In this document: piece after piece, positions 8,600 to 22,457 of the stretch | Position numbering within the stretch: position 1 is the first letter of the stretch | Layout: every line of letters begins with the position of its first letter | Assembly (NCBI GenBank): GCA_016213735.1 | Contig: JACQZU010000027.1 | Location: 48,329 to 112,328 of the forward strand | Length of the DNA stretch: 64,000 bases | Direction: 5' to 3' | Source of the DNA: Acidobacteriota bacterium | GTDB taxonomy: Bacteria > Acidobacteriota > Holophagae > Holophagales > Holophagaceae | Program-made: the position numbers and the translations under genes | The notes under the pieces: generated by a model | What the model was told of the DNA's origin: nothing | What the model saw: the letters and a program-made list of their open reading frames with translations, nothing else | Database searches by the model: none

Positions 8600-9492
8600 A
8601 CGCCGACTTTTCGGGCCTTGGCGTCGCCCTCGCCACCCCATTCACGCCGGAGGGAACCCTCGACCTCCCGGCCTACCGAAACCTGGTCCGGCGGGTCGCC
8701 GCCCACGCCGACGTGCTGGTGGTGCTGGGCACCACGGGCGAGGCCCCCACGATCCACGGAACGGAGCGCGACACCCTCATCGCCGCCACCCTGGAGGAGG
8801 CAGGGGGCAAGCGGGTCGTGGCCGGCACCGGGTCCAACGACACGGCCGCCGCCGCCGCCATGACCCGGCGGGCCCAGGAACTCGGGGTGCACGGCGCCCT
8901 GGTGGTGACCCCCTACTACAACAAGCCCACGCCCAGGGGCCTGGCCGCCCACTACGCCGCCCTGGCGGATGCGGCGCCGGGCTTGCCCCTCATCGCCTAC
9001 AACGTCCCCGGGCGCACCGGCCTCAACGTGCTGCCCGGGGGACTGGCCCTGCTCTGGGAGAACCCCCAGGTGGTGGCGGTGAAGGAGAGCAGCGGCAACC
9101 TGGCGCAGATCGCCGAAATCGCGCGGACGCTGCCTCCGGGCAAGCAGCTCATCTCCGGGGACGACGGCTTCGCCCTGGCCTCCATCGCCGTGGGGGCCGT
9201 GGGGCTCACCTCCGTGCTCGGGAACCTCCTGCCCCGGGAGTCCAAGGCCCTGGTGGACCTGGCCCGCGCGGGGCGCATGGAGGAGGCCCGGGCCCTCAAC
9301 GCCCGCCTCCTTCCCCTCATGGATGCGCTCTTCCTCGAGAGCAGTCCCGGGCCCCTCAAGGCGGGGCTGCGGCTCATGGGCCTGGCCGGGGACACCCTGC
9401 GCCTGCCCCTGGTGCCGCCGGAGCCCGCCACGGTCGGACGGATGAAGGCGGCCCTTCGTGGACTCGGCGTGGACCTTCCGGGGGTGGAATGA
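8596..9492 (+). CDS. dapA: 4-hydroxy-tetrahydrodipicolinate synthase
   Basis: 298 residues from the GTG at 8596, which overlaps the dapB stop and follows AGGAGG by seven bases. It is a class I aldolase (TIM barrel): GTTGEAPTI carries the active-site threonines, VVTPYYNKPTP carries the catalytic tyrosine, and VAVKESSG contains the Schiff-base lysine, Lys163. It condenses pyruvate with aspartate semialdehyde, the branch point to lysine. Length and motifs are entirely standard. Confidence 0.95.
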   Translation: MNADFSGLGVALATPFTPEGTLDLPAYRNLVRRVAAHADVLVVLGTTGEAPTIHGTERDTLIAATLEEAGGKRVVAGTGSNDTAAAAAMTRRAQELGVHGALVVTPYYNKPTPRGLAAHYAALADAAPGLPLIAYNVPGRTGLNVLPGGLALLWENPQVVAVKESSGNLAQIAEIARTLPPGKQLISGDDGFALASIAVGAVGLTSVLGNLLPRESKALVDLARAGRMEEARALNARLLPLMDALFLESSPGPLKAGLRLMGLAGDTLRLPLVPPEPATVGRMKAALRGLGVDLPGVE

Positions 9493-10307
9493 TGGACGCC
9501 GCAGCCCTTCGGACTTTCTACGAACGGGACGCCGCCGCCGTGGCGGCGGATCCCCTGTTCCCCGAGGCCCACGCCGCGCTCCTGGCCCACCTGGAGGCCG
9601 GGACGCTCCGCGCCGCCGAGCCCGACGGCGCGGGGGGCTGGCGGGTGAACGCCTGGGTGAAGGGGGCCATCCTGGCGGGCTTCCGCGCCCATCCCCTGGC
9701 GGAGCAGCCGGGAGGCCCCTGGCCCTTCTTCGACAAGGACGCCTACCCCGCGCGCCGCTTCACCCTGGCGGACACCGTGCGCCTGGTGCCCGGGGGCAGT
9801 TCGGTGCGGCGTGGGGCCTTCGTGGCCAGGGGCGTGGTGGTGATGCCGCCGGCCTACATCAACGTGGGGGCCTTCGTGGACGAAGGCACCATGGTGGACA
9901 GCCACGCCCTGGTGGGCAGCTGCGCCCAGATCGGCAAGCGCGTCCACCTCAGCGCCGCGGCCCAGGTGGGCGGCGTGCTGGAGCCCGCGGGGGCGAGGCC
10001 CGTGGTGGTGGAGGACGAGGCCTTCGTCGGAGGCCTGGTGGGCCTCTTCGAGGGCATCCGCGTGGGCCGGCGCGCGGTGCTGGCCTCCGGCGTGATCATC
10101 ACCGGCTCCACCCTGATCCAGGACCTGGTGCAGGGCCGCACCTGGCAGCGGGAGGTGCCGGAAGGGGCCGTGGTGGTGCCCGGGGTCCGGCCCGCTTCGG
10201 GGGACCATGCCCGGGCTCACGGTCTGGCCCTCTCGGTCCCGGTCATCGTGAAGTACCGGGACGGCCGCACCGACGCCGCCACCGCCCTCGAGGACGCGTT
10301 GCGATGA
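9489..10307 (+). CDS. dapD: Tetrahydrodipicolinate N-succinyltransferase
   Basis: 272 residues; ATG at 9489 overlaps the dapA stop, and a second ATG follows immediately at 9492. An N-terminal helical domain is followed by a left-handed beta-helix with hexapeptide periodicity (NVGAFVDEGTMVDSHALVGSCAQIGKRVHLS). The VNAWVKGAILAGFR and FFDKDAYPARRF segments are typical of E. coli-type DapD. It transfers succinate from succinyl-CoA to tetrahydrodipicolinate, which establishes that this operon encodes the succinylase variant of the pathway and supports calling the first gene dapE. Confidence 0.96.
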   Translation: MMDAAALRTFYERDAAAVAADPLFPEAHAALLAHLEAGTLRAAEPDGAGGWRVNAWVKGAILAGFRAHPLAEQPGGPWPFFDKDAYPARRFTLADTVRLVPGGSSVRRGAFVARGVVVMPPAYINVGAFVDEGTMVDSHALVGSCAQIGKRVHLSAAAQVGGVLEPAGARPVVVEDEAFVGGLVGLFEGIRVGRRAVLASGVIITGSTLIQDLVQGRTWQREVPEGAVVVPGVRPASGDHARAHGLALSVPVIVKYRDGRTDAATALEDALR

Positions 10308-11419
10308 TCCAGCCTTCCCCGCGCCTCGCCGCCATCAAGCCCAGCCCCATCCGGGCCATCACGGACGGCACGCCGCCCGGGGCCATCGCCCTGGGCCTGG
10401 GGGAGCCCACCTGGGACCTCCCGGAGGCAGCGCGGAAGGCCCTGCTGCGGGATCCCGGGCCCTGCCCCTACGTGCCCCACGCGGGCCTGCCGGCGCTTCG
10501 CAAGGGGGTGGCGGCCTTCCACGGAGCGGCGGAGGAGGAAGTCCTCATCACCGCCGGGAGCCAGGGGGCCCTCTTCAGCCTCTTCCAGGCCTGGGTGGCC
10601 CCCGGCTCGGCGGTGCTGGTGCCGGACCCGGGCTTCGTGGCCTACCCCGCCCTGGCGGGCCTGGCGGGGGCCCGGGCCGTCCCCTACCCGCTCTCCCCGG
10701 AGCGCTTCCGCCTGGATCCTGAGGCCTTCCTGAAGGTCCTGGAGGCGACGCCGGACGCCCGCGCCGTGGTGCTGAACACCCCCTCCAACCCCACGGGCGG
10801 CGGGGGCTCCCTCGAGGCCTTGCGCCGGGTCGCGGAGGCCTGCGAAGCCCGGGGCCTGCTGCTCATCTCCGACGAGGTGTACCGGGACCTGCACTTCGGG
10901 ACCCGCCCGCCCAGTCTTCGGGACGTCACCGCCAAGGGCGTGGTGGTGAGTTCGGTGAGCAAGGGGTGGGGGGCGCCGGGACTGCGGGTGGGCTGGGCCC
11001 TGGGCGATCCCGCCTGGCTGCTTCCGGCGCGCACGGTCCACGGCTACGCGGTGACGGGCACGGCGACCCCCGCCCAGTGGGCCGCCCTGGCCCTGCTGGA
11101 GGACAGCGCGCGCATTCTGGCCGAGGCCCGCACGGCCATCCGGGAGCGCTGGGAGGCCCTGGCGGCGGCCCTGCGCGCCGAACTGGGCCTGACCTTCGAC
11201 GCGCCGGACGGCACCTTCTACCACTTCATGCCGCTGCCCCCGTCCGCGTGGGCGGATCCCCTGGCCTTCGCCCTGCGGCTGCGGGACGAAGCCAAGGTGG
11301 TGATGATCCCCGGCCTCGCCTTCGGCGAAGGCGGCCGGCGGCACGTCCGGATCAGCTTCGCCGCCACGCCGGAACAGCTGGGGGAGGGCGTGCGGCGCCT
11401 GGCCCCCTACTGGAAATGA
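10304..11419 (+). CDS. dapC: Class I PLP aminotransferase, probable N-succinyl-LL-diaminopimelate aminotransferase
   Basis: 371 residues from the ATG at 10304, overlapping the dapD stop. It is a fold-type I aminotransferase: LNTPSNPTGGG (substrate/PLP region), LLISDEVYRDL (Asp and Tyr near the PLP ring) and SVSKGWGAPGLRVGW with the PLP lysine followed by the phosphate-binding arginine. Sequence type is that of aspartate aminotransferase-like DapC, not ArgD. The succinylated keto-intermediate transamination is the one step otherwise missing between DapD and DapE, so the context supports dapC. DapL is less likely because DapL would not need DapD and DapE. Confidence 0.82.
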   Translation: MIQPSPRLAAIKPSPIRAITDGTPPGAIALGLGEPTWDLPEAARKALLRDPGPCPYVPHAGLPALRKGVAAFHGAAEEEVLITAGSQGALFSLFQAWVAPGSAVLVPDPGFVAYPALAGLAGARAVPYPLSPERFRLDPEAFLKVLEATPDARAVVLNTPSNPTGGGGSLEALRRVAEACEARGLLLISDEVYRDLHFGTRPPSLRDVTAKGVVVSSVSKGWGAPGLRVGWALGDPAWLLPARTVHGYAVTGTATPAQWAALALLEDSARILAEARTAIRERWEALAAALRAELGLTFDAPDGTFYHFMPLPPSAWADPLAFALRLRDEAKVVMIPGLAFGEGGRRHVRISFAATPEQLGEGVRRLAPYWK

Positions 11420-11425
11420 ACTTGG

Positions 11426-11515
11426 AACGCAAAGACGCAGAGACGCGAAGGGGTTCAGGAGGGATGGCCGTGGCCCGGGTCAACCCTCTTCTTCGCGCCT
11501 TTGCGCCTTTGCGTT
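11426..11515. repeat. Imperfect inverted repeat (25-base arms) between dapC and lysA
   Basis: The left arm (11426-11450, beginning AACGCAAAGACGCAGAGACG) is the reverse complement of the right arm (11491-11515, ending TGCGCCTTTGCGTT) with three mismatches, across a 40-base loop. The A/G-rich 'cgcaaagacgca' style is a dispersed intergenic repeat type I recall from several GC-rich genomes. It is the only substantial spacer in the lysine operon and ends nine bases before the first lysA start codon. It may act as an mRNA hairpin lowering lysA expression, or be an inserted repeat element. Confidence 0.75.
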
Positions 11516-11523
11516 GAAATGAA

Positions 11524-12681
11524 ATGCCGATGAACCTTTTCGCCTTCGACGACGAGACCCTCCTGGACCTGGCGGAGCGCCACGGCACGCCCCTCTTCGC
11601 CTACCACCTGCCCACCGCGGGGGCGCAGTTCCGGCGGCTCCGCGGGGCCCTCCCGGCGCGCGCTAGGATCGCCTACGCCGTGAAGGCCAACCCCCATCCC
11701 GGGCTCCTGGCAGGCTTCGCCGCCCTGGGGGCCTCCTTCGACTGCGCTTCCATCGGCGAGCTGGAGAGGGTGGCCGCGCTGGGGCTCCCGCCGGGGCGCA
11801 CCTTCTTCGCCGGGCCCGGGAAGCGGGAGGCGGAACTTCGCCGGGCCCTGGAGCTGGGGGTCCGGGTGCAGGCCGAGGGCTGGGAGGACCTCCAGCGCCT
11901 GGAGGCTTTAGCGGAGCGCCCCGTGGCGGTGAACCTTCGGGTGCATCCGGCCCGGGGCATCGAGGAATCCAACCGCATCATCGGCGGAGTCGGCCCCTCC
12001 GCCTTCGGGGTGGACGAGGAACAGCTGCCCGGACTGCTCGACCGCGCGGCGGCCCTCCGGCGTGTTCAGATCCGGGGCCTCCACGTCTTCGCCGCCAGCA
12101 ACGAGCGCAGCGCGGAGAAGCTGCTGGCCACCCACGCCCTGGTCTTCGGGATCGCCCGGGAGCTGCAGGCACGGCTGGGGCGGCCCCTGGAGCAGATCGA
12201 CGTCGGCGGCGGCCTGGGTGTGCCCTACGATCCGGGGCAGGCGCCCCTGGACGTGGAGGGGCTCGGAACGGGGCTGTCCCGCCTCCTGGAGCAGAACCCA
12301 TGGTTCGAGGGGGAACTCATCCTCGAACCGGGTCGCTTCCTGGTCGCCGCCTGCGGGGTCTACCTCTGCCGGGTGGTGCGGATGAAGGAGAGCCGGGGCG
12401 AACGCTTCGCCATTCTGGAGGGCGGCATCAACCACCTGCTGCGCCCCCTCCTCACCGGGGAGGCCTTTCCGGTGCGGGCGGTGGGTCTCGGGGGTCCGGG
12501 CCAGGCCACCACCCTGGCGGGCCCCCTGTGCACCAGCCTGGACCGCTTGGGCACGCTGTCCCTGCCCGACTTGGCGCCGGGGGGCCTTCTCGCCTTCGGC
12601 ACCGCGGGGGCCTACGGCTTCACGGAGGGCATGACCCACTTCCTGAGCCACCCGGTGCCCAAGGAAATCACGGTGTCCTGA
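11524..12681 (+). CDS. lysA: Fold-type III PLP decarboxylase, probable diaminopimelate decarboxylase
   Basis: 385 residues; ATG at 11524, with an alternative ATG at 11530. Neither has a clear ribosome binding site because the inverted repeat lies directly upstream. The alanine-racemase-like barrel carries the PLP lysine in YAVKANPHPG, the IDVGGGLGVPY glycine loop, EPGRFLV, and GPLCTSLDRLG near the C-terminus where LysA normally has GP-CESGD. The second loop (GLHVFAAS instead of GLHCHIGS) also departs from classical LysA and resembles PvsE/BtrK-type relatives. As last gene of the lysine operon it most likely decarboxylates meso-diaminopimelate, but a related substrate is possible. Confidence 0.72.
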   Translation: MPMNLFAFDDETLLDLAERHGTPLFAYHLPTAGAQFRRLRGALPARARIAYAVKANPHPGLLAGFAALGASFDCASIGELERVAALGLPPGRTFFAGPGKREAELRRALELGVRVQAEGWEDLQRLEALAERPVAVNLRVHPARGIEESNRIIGGVGPSAFGVDEEQLPGLLDRAAALRRVQIRGLHVFAASNERSAEKLLATHALVFGIARELQARLGRPLEQIDVGGGLGVPYDPGQAPLDVEGLGTGLSRLLEQNPWFEGELILEPGRFLVAACGVYLCRVVRMKESRGERFAILEGGINHLLRPLLTGEAFPVRAVGLGGPGQATTLAGPLCTSLDRLGTLSLPDLAPGGLLAFGTAGAYGFTEGMTHFLSHPVPKEITVS

Positions 12682-13258
12682 GGGCCCGGGGGGCGGCCAG
12701 GGCCGGCCACACGGCGAGGAGGTGCTCCCGTGCCGCCCTGGGGGCGGGGGCCCAGGCGGCCAGGGGCCGCCTTTCCAGGAGGGATTCCAGAACCGCCCGG
12801 GCCCCCTCTTCGGCCGCCCGGTCCAGGGCCGGGGCAGGCAGGGCACTCGAAACCCAATCCCTGAAGGCGAGGGTGAACCCGAGGGAACGCCCGCGGCTCC
12901 GGACTTCCCGGATCCACAAGGAGGGTAGATCTCCGGGAAGCGCGGCTTCCACGAGGGTGTGGCCTCCCCGCAGGCGCAGGACGGCTTCTCCCAGCGTCTC
13001 CAGGGTGGGCAGGATGAGCAGGCAGCCCTTCGGGGGCCCCAAAGCGTGGACCTGGGTGCCGACCTGGATCTCGAGGTCCCCCCAGTCCAGGGCCAGGGCA
13101 TCGGCGGGATCGGGCGGCTCGACCCAGGAGAAGCGCAGGCTGAGTCCGGTCTCGGGGTCTTCCTTGACTGGCAGGATCAACACCTCTCCCCCTCGTCTGG
13201 CACCCTCTGGGGGCAGGTCCCGGATTTTCTTGCATTTCGTCGGATTGGGGATATACAT
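12668..13258 (-). CDS. Hypothetical protein
   Basis: 196 residues from the ATG at 13258 (MYIPNPTK), converging with and overlapping the last 14 bases of lysA. No family is recognised. Visible features: no signal peptide or membrane segment; a central acidic beta-rich part (LALDWGDLEIQVGTQVHALGPPKG), and an Ala/Arg/Leu-rich helical C-terminus. Its start is 51 bases from the divergent epimerase-like gene, so a shared promoter region is likely. Coding status rests on codon bias and the absence of any better gene in this 600-base stretch. Confidence 0.6.
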   Translation of the reverse strand: MYIPNPTKCKKIRDLPPEGARRGGEVLILPVKEDPETGLSLRFSWVEPPDPADALALDWGDLEIQVGTQVHALGPPKGCLLILPTLETLGEAVLRLRGGHTLVEAALPGDLPSLWIREVRSRGRSLGFTLAFRDWVSSALPAPALDRAAEEGARAVLESLLERRPLAAWAPAPRAAREHLLAVWPALAAPRALRTP

Positions 13259-13309
13259 AGCGTCACGATGCAATCTTTGAATGCCCTTCGGGGCCCGCAG
13301 GGAGGCCAC

Positions 13310-14425
13310 ATGCACCTCGACCGCCGTGATTTCCTCGCCCTCGGGGCCGCCGCCGGCGCCACCGCCGCCTTCGGGCTCGAGCCCACTCCGGGGGGAAAGG
13401 GCAAGTCCCTGCGCATCCTGATTCTGGGCGGCACGGGGTACCTGGGGCCCTCCACCATCGAGGTGGCCCTGGCCCGGGGCCACAAGGTGGCCATGTTCAA
13501 CCGGGGGAAGACCCGTCCCGAGCTATTCCCCAATGTGGAAAAGCTCCACGGGGACCGCGATCCCAAGAAGGACGAAGGCCTCAAGGCCCTGGAGAAGGGC
13601 GAGTGGGACGTGGTGATCGACAACAGCGGCTACTACCCCCGCATGGTGGGGGCCTCCGCCGCCCTGCTGGCGCCCCGGGCGAAGCGCTACATCTACATCT
13701 CGAGCATCAGCGCCTACAAGGACAACGACAAGGAAGGCGTGGACGAAAGCGCCGCCGTGGCCACCATCCCCGATCCCACCGTCGAGACCATGGGCAAGCA
13801 GTTCGAGAACTACGGGGCCCTCAAGGCCCTCTGCGAACAGGCCGCGGAGAAGGCCATGCCGGGCCGGACCTGCGTGGTGCGCCCCGGGTACATCGTGGGG
13901 CCCGACGATCCCAGCGGCCGCTTCACCTACTGGCCGGCGCGCTTCGACCGGGGCGGGGAGGTGGCCGTCCCCGGCGCGCCCGCGGATCCCATCCAGGTCA
14001 TCGACGTCCGCGACCTGGGGGCCTGGCTGGTCAAGCTCGCGGAAGACGGGACCACGGGTGTCTTCAATGCCTGCGGCCCCGAAAAGCCCCTGGCCTGGAA
14101 GCGGGTCGTCGAGGCCTGCGCGAAGGCGGCCTCCAAGCCGGCCACCCCGGTGTGGATGGACGCCGAATGGGTGGCCAAGCAGGAAGGCGCCCAATTCCCG
14201 ATCTGGGCCCCCTACGCCGGCGAGACCAAGGGCTTCCATACCTGGAGCAATGCCCGGGCTCTCAAGGCCGGGCTGCGCTTCCGCCCCGTGGAGCAGACCG
14301 TCAAGGACACGCTGGCCTGGTTCAAGGAGCAGGAGAAGCTGGAGAAGGGCCGGAAGCGGCTGGCGGGTCCCAGCCCCGAGGCCGAGGCCAAGCTCCTGGC
14401 CGCATGGAAGGCGCGGAAAGGCTGA
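13310..14425 (+). CDS. NAD-dependent epimerase/dehydratase-family protein with Tat-type signal
   Basis: 371 residues from the ATG at 13310, preceded by AGGGAGG. The N-terminus has a twin-arginine pattern (DRRDFLALGAAAG) and a short hydrophobic, alanine-rich stretch to about residue 25. A Rossmann domain follows: LRILILGGTGYLGPS (NAD(P)-binding), SSISAY and YGALKA (the YxxxK of extended SDRs), then an RPGYIVGP(D) segment. These resemble the NAD-dependent epimerase/reductase proteins of Acidobacteria and Planctomycetes. The substrate is unknown. An ATG at 13268 is possible but has no ribosome binding site. Export through Tat would be unusual for an NAD enzyme. Confidence 0.85.
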   Translation: MHLDRRDFLALGAAAGATAAFGLEPTPGGKGKSLRILILGGTGYLGPSTIEVALARGHKVAMFNRGKTRPELFPNVEKLHGDRDPKKDEGLKALEKGEWDVVIDNSGYYPRMVGASAALLAPRAKRYIYISSISAYKDNDKEGVDESAAVATIPDPTVETMGKQFENYGALKALCEQAAEKAMPGRTCVVRPGYIVGPDDPSGRFTYWPARFDRGGEVAVPGAPADPIQVIDVRDLGAWLVKLAEDGTTGVFNACGPEKPLAWKRVVEACAKAASKPATPVWMDAEWVAKQEGAQFPIWAPYAGETKGFHTWSNARALKAGLRFRPVEQTVKDTLAWFKEQEKLEKGRKRLAGPSPEAEAKLLAAWKARKG

Positions 14426-14623
14426 TCCAGGCCGGGACCAACAAAGCACACGCGGCTGGAGGAGGGGGAGGGGTCGCCAAGGCCCCAATCCCGTGTCCTG
14501 GCCTGAAAAAGTCATTTGATCCGACGAGAACGCCGGCCATGGTGCGGTGCTTGACGCCCTGGAAACTGTGACCCCACACCCCAGCGCCTCGTGGTGAAAT
14601 CGGGGCTCCGCCGGAGGTCTCCC

Positions 14624-15616
14624 ATGGCCGTCAACCTGAAGGGCCGCAGCTTCCTCACCCTTCTGGACTTCACCCCCGCCGAGGTGCGCCACCTGCTGGA
14701 CCTCAGCCGGGACCTCAAGGCCAAGAAGCGCATGGGGATCCACCAAGAGCTGCTCAAGGGCAAGAACATCGTCCTGCTCTTCGAGAAGACCTCCACCCGC
14801 ACCCGCTGCGCCTTCGAGGTGGCCGCCCTGGAGGAGGGCGCCCACGTCACCTTCCTGGACAGCGCCAGTTCCCAGGTCGGGAAGAAGGAGAGTCTGGAGG
14901 ACAGCGCCAAGGTCCTGGGGCGCTTCTACGACGGCATCGAGTACCGGGGCTACAGCCAGGAGGTCGTGGAGCTGCTGGCCCGGCACGCGGGCGTGCCGGT
15001 CTGGAACGGCCTCACCGACACCGATCACCCCACCCAGATCCTGGCGGACTTCCTCACCATCGAGGAGCACTGCGCCAAGCCCCTCTCCAAGGTGAAGCTC
15101 GTCTTCTGCGGCGACATCCGCAACAACATGAGCTACGCCCTCATGTACGGCGCCGCCAAGACCGGGATGCACATGGTGGCCCTGGGTCCCAAGGCCCTGA
15201 GCCCCGATCCGGCCCTTCTCGCCAAGGTGCGGGAGATCGCGAAGGAGACCGGCGCCACGATCGAGGTGACCGCGGACGTGGCCAAGGCCGTGAAGGGCGC
15301 CGACGTCCTCTACACCGACGTCTGGGCCAGCATGGGCGAGGAGGCGCAGATCCCCGAGCGGGTCCGCCTGCTCACCCCCTTCAAGGTGACCATGGAGATG
15401 GTCGAGCAGACCGGCAATCCCGACGTCCTCTTCCTCCACTGCCTGCCCGCCTTCCACGATTTCGAGACCAAGCTGGCCAAGGAGATGAAGGCGCAGGGGC
15501 ACGACATCCGGGAGGTCACGGACGAGGTCTTCCGCAGCCGCCACAGCGTGGTCTTCGACGAGGCCGAGAACCGCATGCACACCATCAAGGCGGTGATGGT
15601 GGCCACGATCGGGTAG
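14624..15616 (+). CDS. argF: Ornithine carbamoyltransferase
   Basis: 330 residues from the ATG at 14624, preceded by GGAGGT (an upstream in-frame ATG at 14591 is less likely). The carbamoyl-phosphate loop [12 protein letters not shown], the [12 protein letters not shown] segment with HPTQ, and [11 protein letters not shown] (HCLP loop that binds ornithine) are all intact. Length equals that of E. coli OTCase. It makes citrulline from ornithine and carbamoyl phosphate. It stands alone here, with no other arg gene nearby; a catabolic arcB role is not excluded but nothing supports it. Confidence 0.95.
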   Translation: MAVNLKGRSFLTLLDFTPAEVRHLLDLSRDLKAKKRMGIHQELLKGKNIVLLFEKTSTRTRCAFEVAALEEGAHVTFLDSASSQVGKKESLEDSAKVLGRFYDGIEYRGYSQEVVELLARHAGVPVWNGLTDTDHPTQILADFLTIEEHCAKPLSKVKLVFCGDIRNNMSYALMYGAAKTGMHMVALGPKALSPDPALLAKVREIAKETGATIEVTADVAKAVKGADVLYTDVWASMGEEAQIPERVRLLTPFKVTMEMVEQTGNPDVLFLHCLPAFHDFETKLAKEMKAQGHDIREVTDEVFRSRHSVVFDEAENRMHTIKAVMVATIG

Positions 15617-15715
15617 CCGGGCCGGACCAAGGTACCTGAGGTGCCATTCCAGGAGGGAAGCGGGCCCGGGCCGGTGCTATGGTATTGCCCACACCCCAAC
15701 ATGCCTGGAGGCACC

Positions 15716-16267
15716 ATGCGAACTGCCCGTTTCGTCCTCAGCGTCCTCGTCGCAGCCGCTCCTGTCGTGGCGGGCGAACTGGCCGGCGTCCGCCTGCCGG
15801 ACACCCTGTCGATGTCGGGAAAGACCCTGCGGCTCAACGGGATGGGCCTACGGAAGAAGGCCATCTTCAAGGTGTACGTCGGGGGCCTCTACCTCGAAAC
15901 CCCTTCCAAGAACGCCGCCGCGATCCTCGCCGCGGACTCCCCCAAGGCCGTGACCATGCACTTCCTCCGGGACATCGAGAAGGAGAAGCTCGTCGCCGCC
16001 TACCAGGAGGGGTTCGAGGCCAATGCGAAAGCCCAGGCGGCGGCCCAGAAGAACAACGTGGATAAATTCCTCGGGCTGGTCACCCAGGTGAAGGAAGGCA
16101 GCCAGTTCACCGTCGCCTACGTCCCGGGCGCGGGGACCACCGTCCTGCGCGACGGGAAGGCCGCCGGGACCTTCGAGGGCAAGGCTTTCGCCGACGTGGT
16201 CTTCGCGCTGTGGCTGGGCCCCCATCCTCCCACCGCCGACCTCCAGAAGGGCATGCTGGGAAACTGA
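15716..16267 (+). CDS. Secreted chalcone isomerase-like protein
   Basis: 183 residues from the ATG at 15716, with GGAGG just upstream. The first 19 residues form a signal peptide (MRTARFVLSVLVAAAPVVA-GE). The mature part matches the bacterial chalcone-isomerase-like domain: LRLNGMGLRKKAIFKVYVGGLYL, MHFLRDIEKEKL and the late FADVVFALWLGPHPP. Bacterial members are periplasmic and are not known to isomerise chalcones; a fatty-acid-binding role has been proposed for the fold. Its partner and ligand are unknown. Confidence 0.88.
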   Translation: MRTARFVLSVLVAAAPVVAGELAGVRLPDTLSMSGKTLRLNGMGLRKKAIFKVYVGGLYLETPSKNAAAILAADSPKAVTMHFLRDIEKEKLVAAYQEGFEANAKAQAAAQKNNVDKFLGLVTQVKEGSQFTVAYVPGAGTTVLRDGKAAGTFEGKAFADVVFALWLGPHPPTADLQKGMLGN

Positions 16268-16269
16268 GT

Positions 16270-16306
16270 CCTTCGTCGCGAAGGTTTCGTTCCAGGGCCC
16301 TGGAAC
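16270..16306. terminator. Two adjacent hairpins between convergent genes
   Basis: CCTTCG/CGAAGG (16270-16284, three-base loop) is followed by the perfect 18-base palindrome GTTCCAGGGCCCTGGAAC (16289-16306). They lie between the chalcone-isomerase-like gene and the convergent transporter gene. There is no T-run, so termination is an inference from position and symmetry. Confidence 0.4.
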
Positions 16307-16353
16307 CCTGGCGGTGCGTGCTCCGTCAGTCCGCGCCGATCCTCGTCAGGACC

Positions 16354-17232
16354 TCACTGCCAGCCCACCACCAGGGCCACGCCCAGGGTGAGCAGGAGCA
16401 CGGCCACGACCTTGGCGGCGGTCACGGGTTCCTTGAAGATCAGCCGCCCCAGCAGCACGGCGCTGGCCATGCCCAGGCCTCGCTTCAGGACCTCGATGAA
16501 ACCCACGGAAGCGAAGCGGAAGGCCTCGATCTGCACCGCCAGGGCCGCGGCGCCCAGGAGCAGGGCCACCGTGGAGAGCAGGGGGAGGCGAAGGAGGGCC
16601 CGCCCGGCGTCCCCGAAGCCTTCTCCCGCCGCGCCCCGCAGCATCCAGGCGGCGAGGGGCAGGGCCACGGCAAGGTTCAGCAGGGGGGCGTACCAGGCAC
16701 CGGCTCCGGCCCCCACCGCGCCCGAATCCAGCACCGCGGTGGCACTCCAGAGCAGGGCCGTGCCGGCCATCCGCCGGACTCCGGGTTCCTTCACGAAGGC
16801 CCCGAGGCCGGCCCAGGCTCCGCCGCGGAGGCCCAGGGTGGCCGCGCCGGCGAGGACCAGGCCGGCCCCGAGCCACTGCGCGGGGGTGGGCGCCTGATGC
16901 CGGAACACCCAGGCCAGGAGCGTGGTTCCCAGCGGGGTGAGGCTCAGCAGCGGGATGGTCAGGCTCAGGGGACTCCGGCGCAGGGCGTCCAGGAAGAGCA
17001 CCAGCGCGAACACGTTGCAGAGGGCCGAGCCGAACAGGAAGGGCAGGCTGGCCGCAGGCAGGCCGAAGGGTTCCTTCCACAGGGCCCAGGCCGCCAGCAG
17101 CGGGGCCTGCCCCAGGGGCAGCCAGAGCCCCAGGTGCAGCGGCTTCACGTCCCGCGCGAGGCGCTTCCGGAGGGCGTCAAAGAGGGCCCATGCGAGGGCG
17201 CTGAGGAGGGGTATGAGCAGGGCGAGCCGCAT
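16354..17232 (-). CDS. EamA-family (DMT) transporter
   Basis: 292 residues with about ten hydrophobic helices in two homologous halves, the pattern of the drug/metabolite transporter superfamily EamA domain. The first half begins LALLIPLLSALAWALFDALRK and the second ends GRLIFKEPVTAAKVVAVLLLTLGVALV, including the FKEP-x5-K motif typical of the last EamA helix pair. It sits in the inner membrane. Substrates of this family range from amino acids to nucleotide sugars and cannot be predicted here. It is transcribed alone, converging with the secreted protein gene. Confidence 0.88.
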   Translation of the reverse strand: MRLALLIPLLSALAWALFDALRKRLARDVKPLHLGLWLPLGQAPLLAAWALWKEPFGLPAASLPFLFGSALCNVFALVLFLDALRRSPLSLTIPLLSLTPLGTTLLAWVFRHQAPTPAQWLGAGLVLAGAATLGLRGGAWAGLGAFVKEPGVRRMAGTALLWSATAVLDSGAVGAGAGAWYAPLLNLAVALPLAAWMLRGAAGEGFGDAGRALLRLPLLSTVALLLGAAALAVQIEAFRFASVGFIEVLKRGLGMASAVLLGRLIFKEPVTAAKVVAVLLLTLGVALVVGWQ

Positions 17233-17290
17233 GATCCAGGCTAGCCTGGACCCGGCCTCCGGCCTCCCCCGGGATTCTGTTTCGCGCAGT

Positions 17291-22432
<5,142 letters not shown>

Positions 22433-22457
22433 GCCAGTCCTTTCACAGGCCGGGTCC

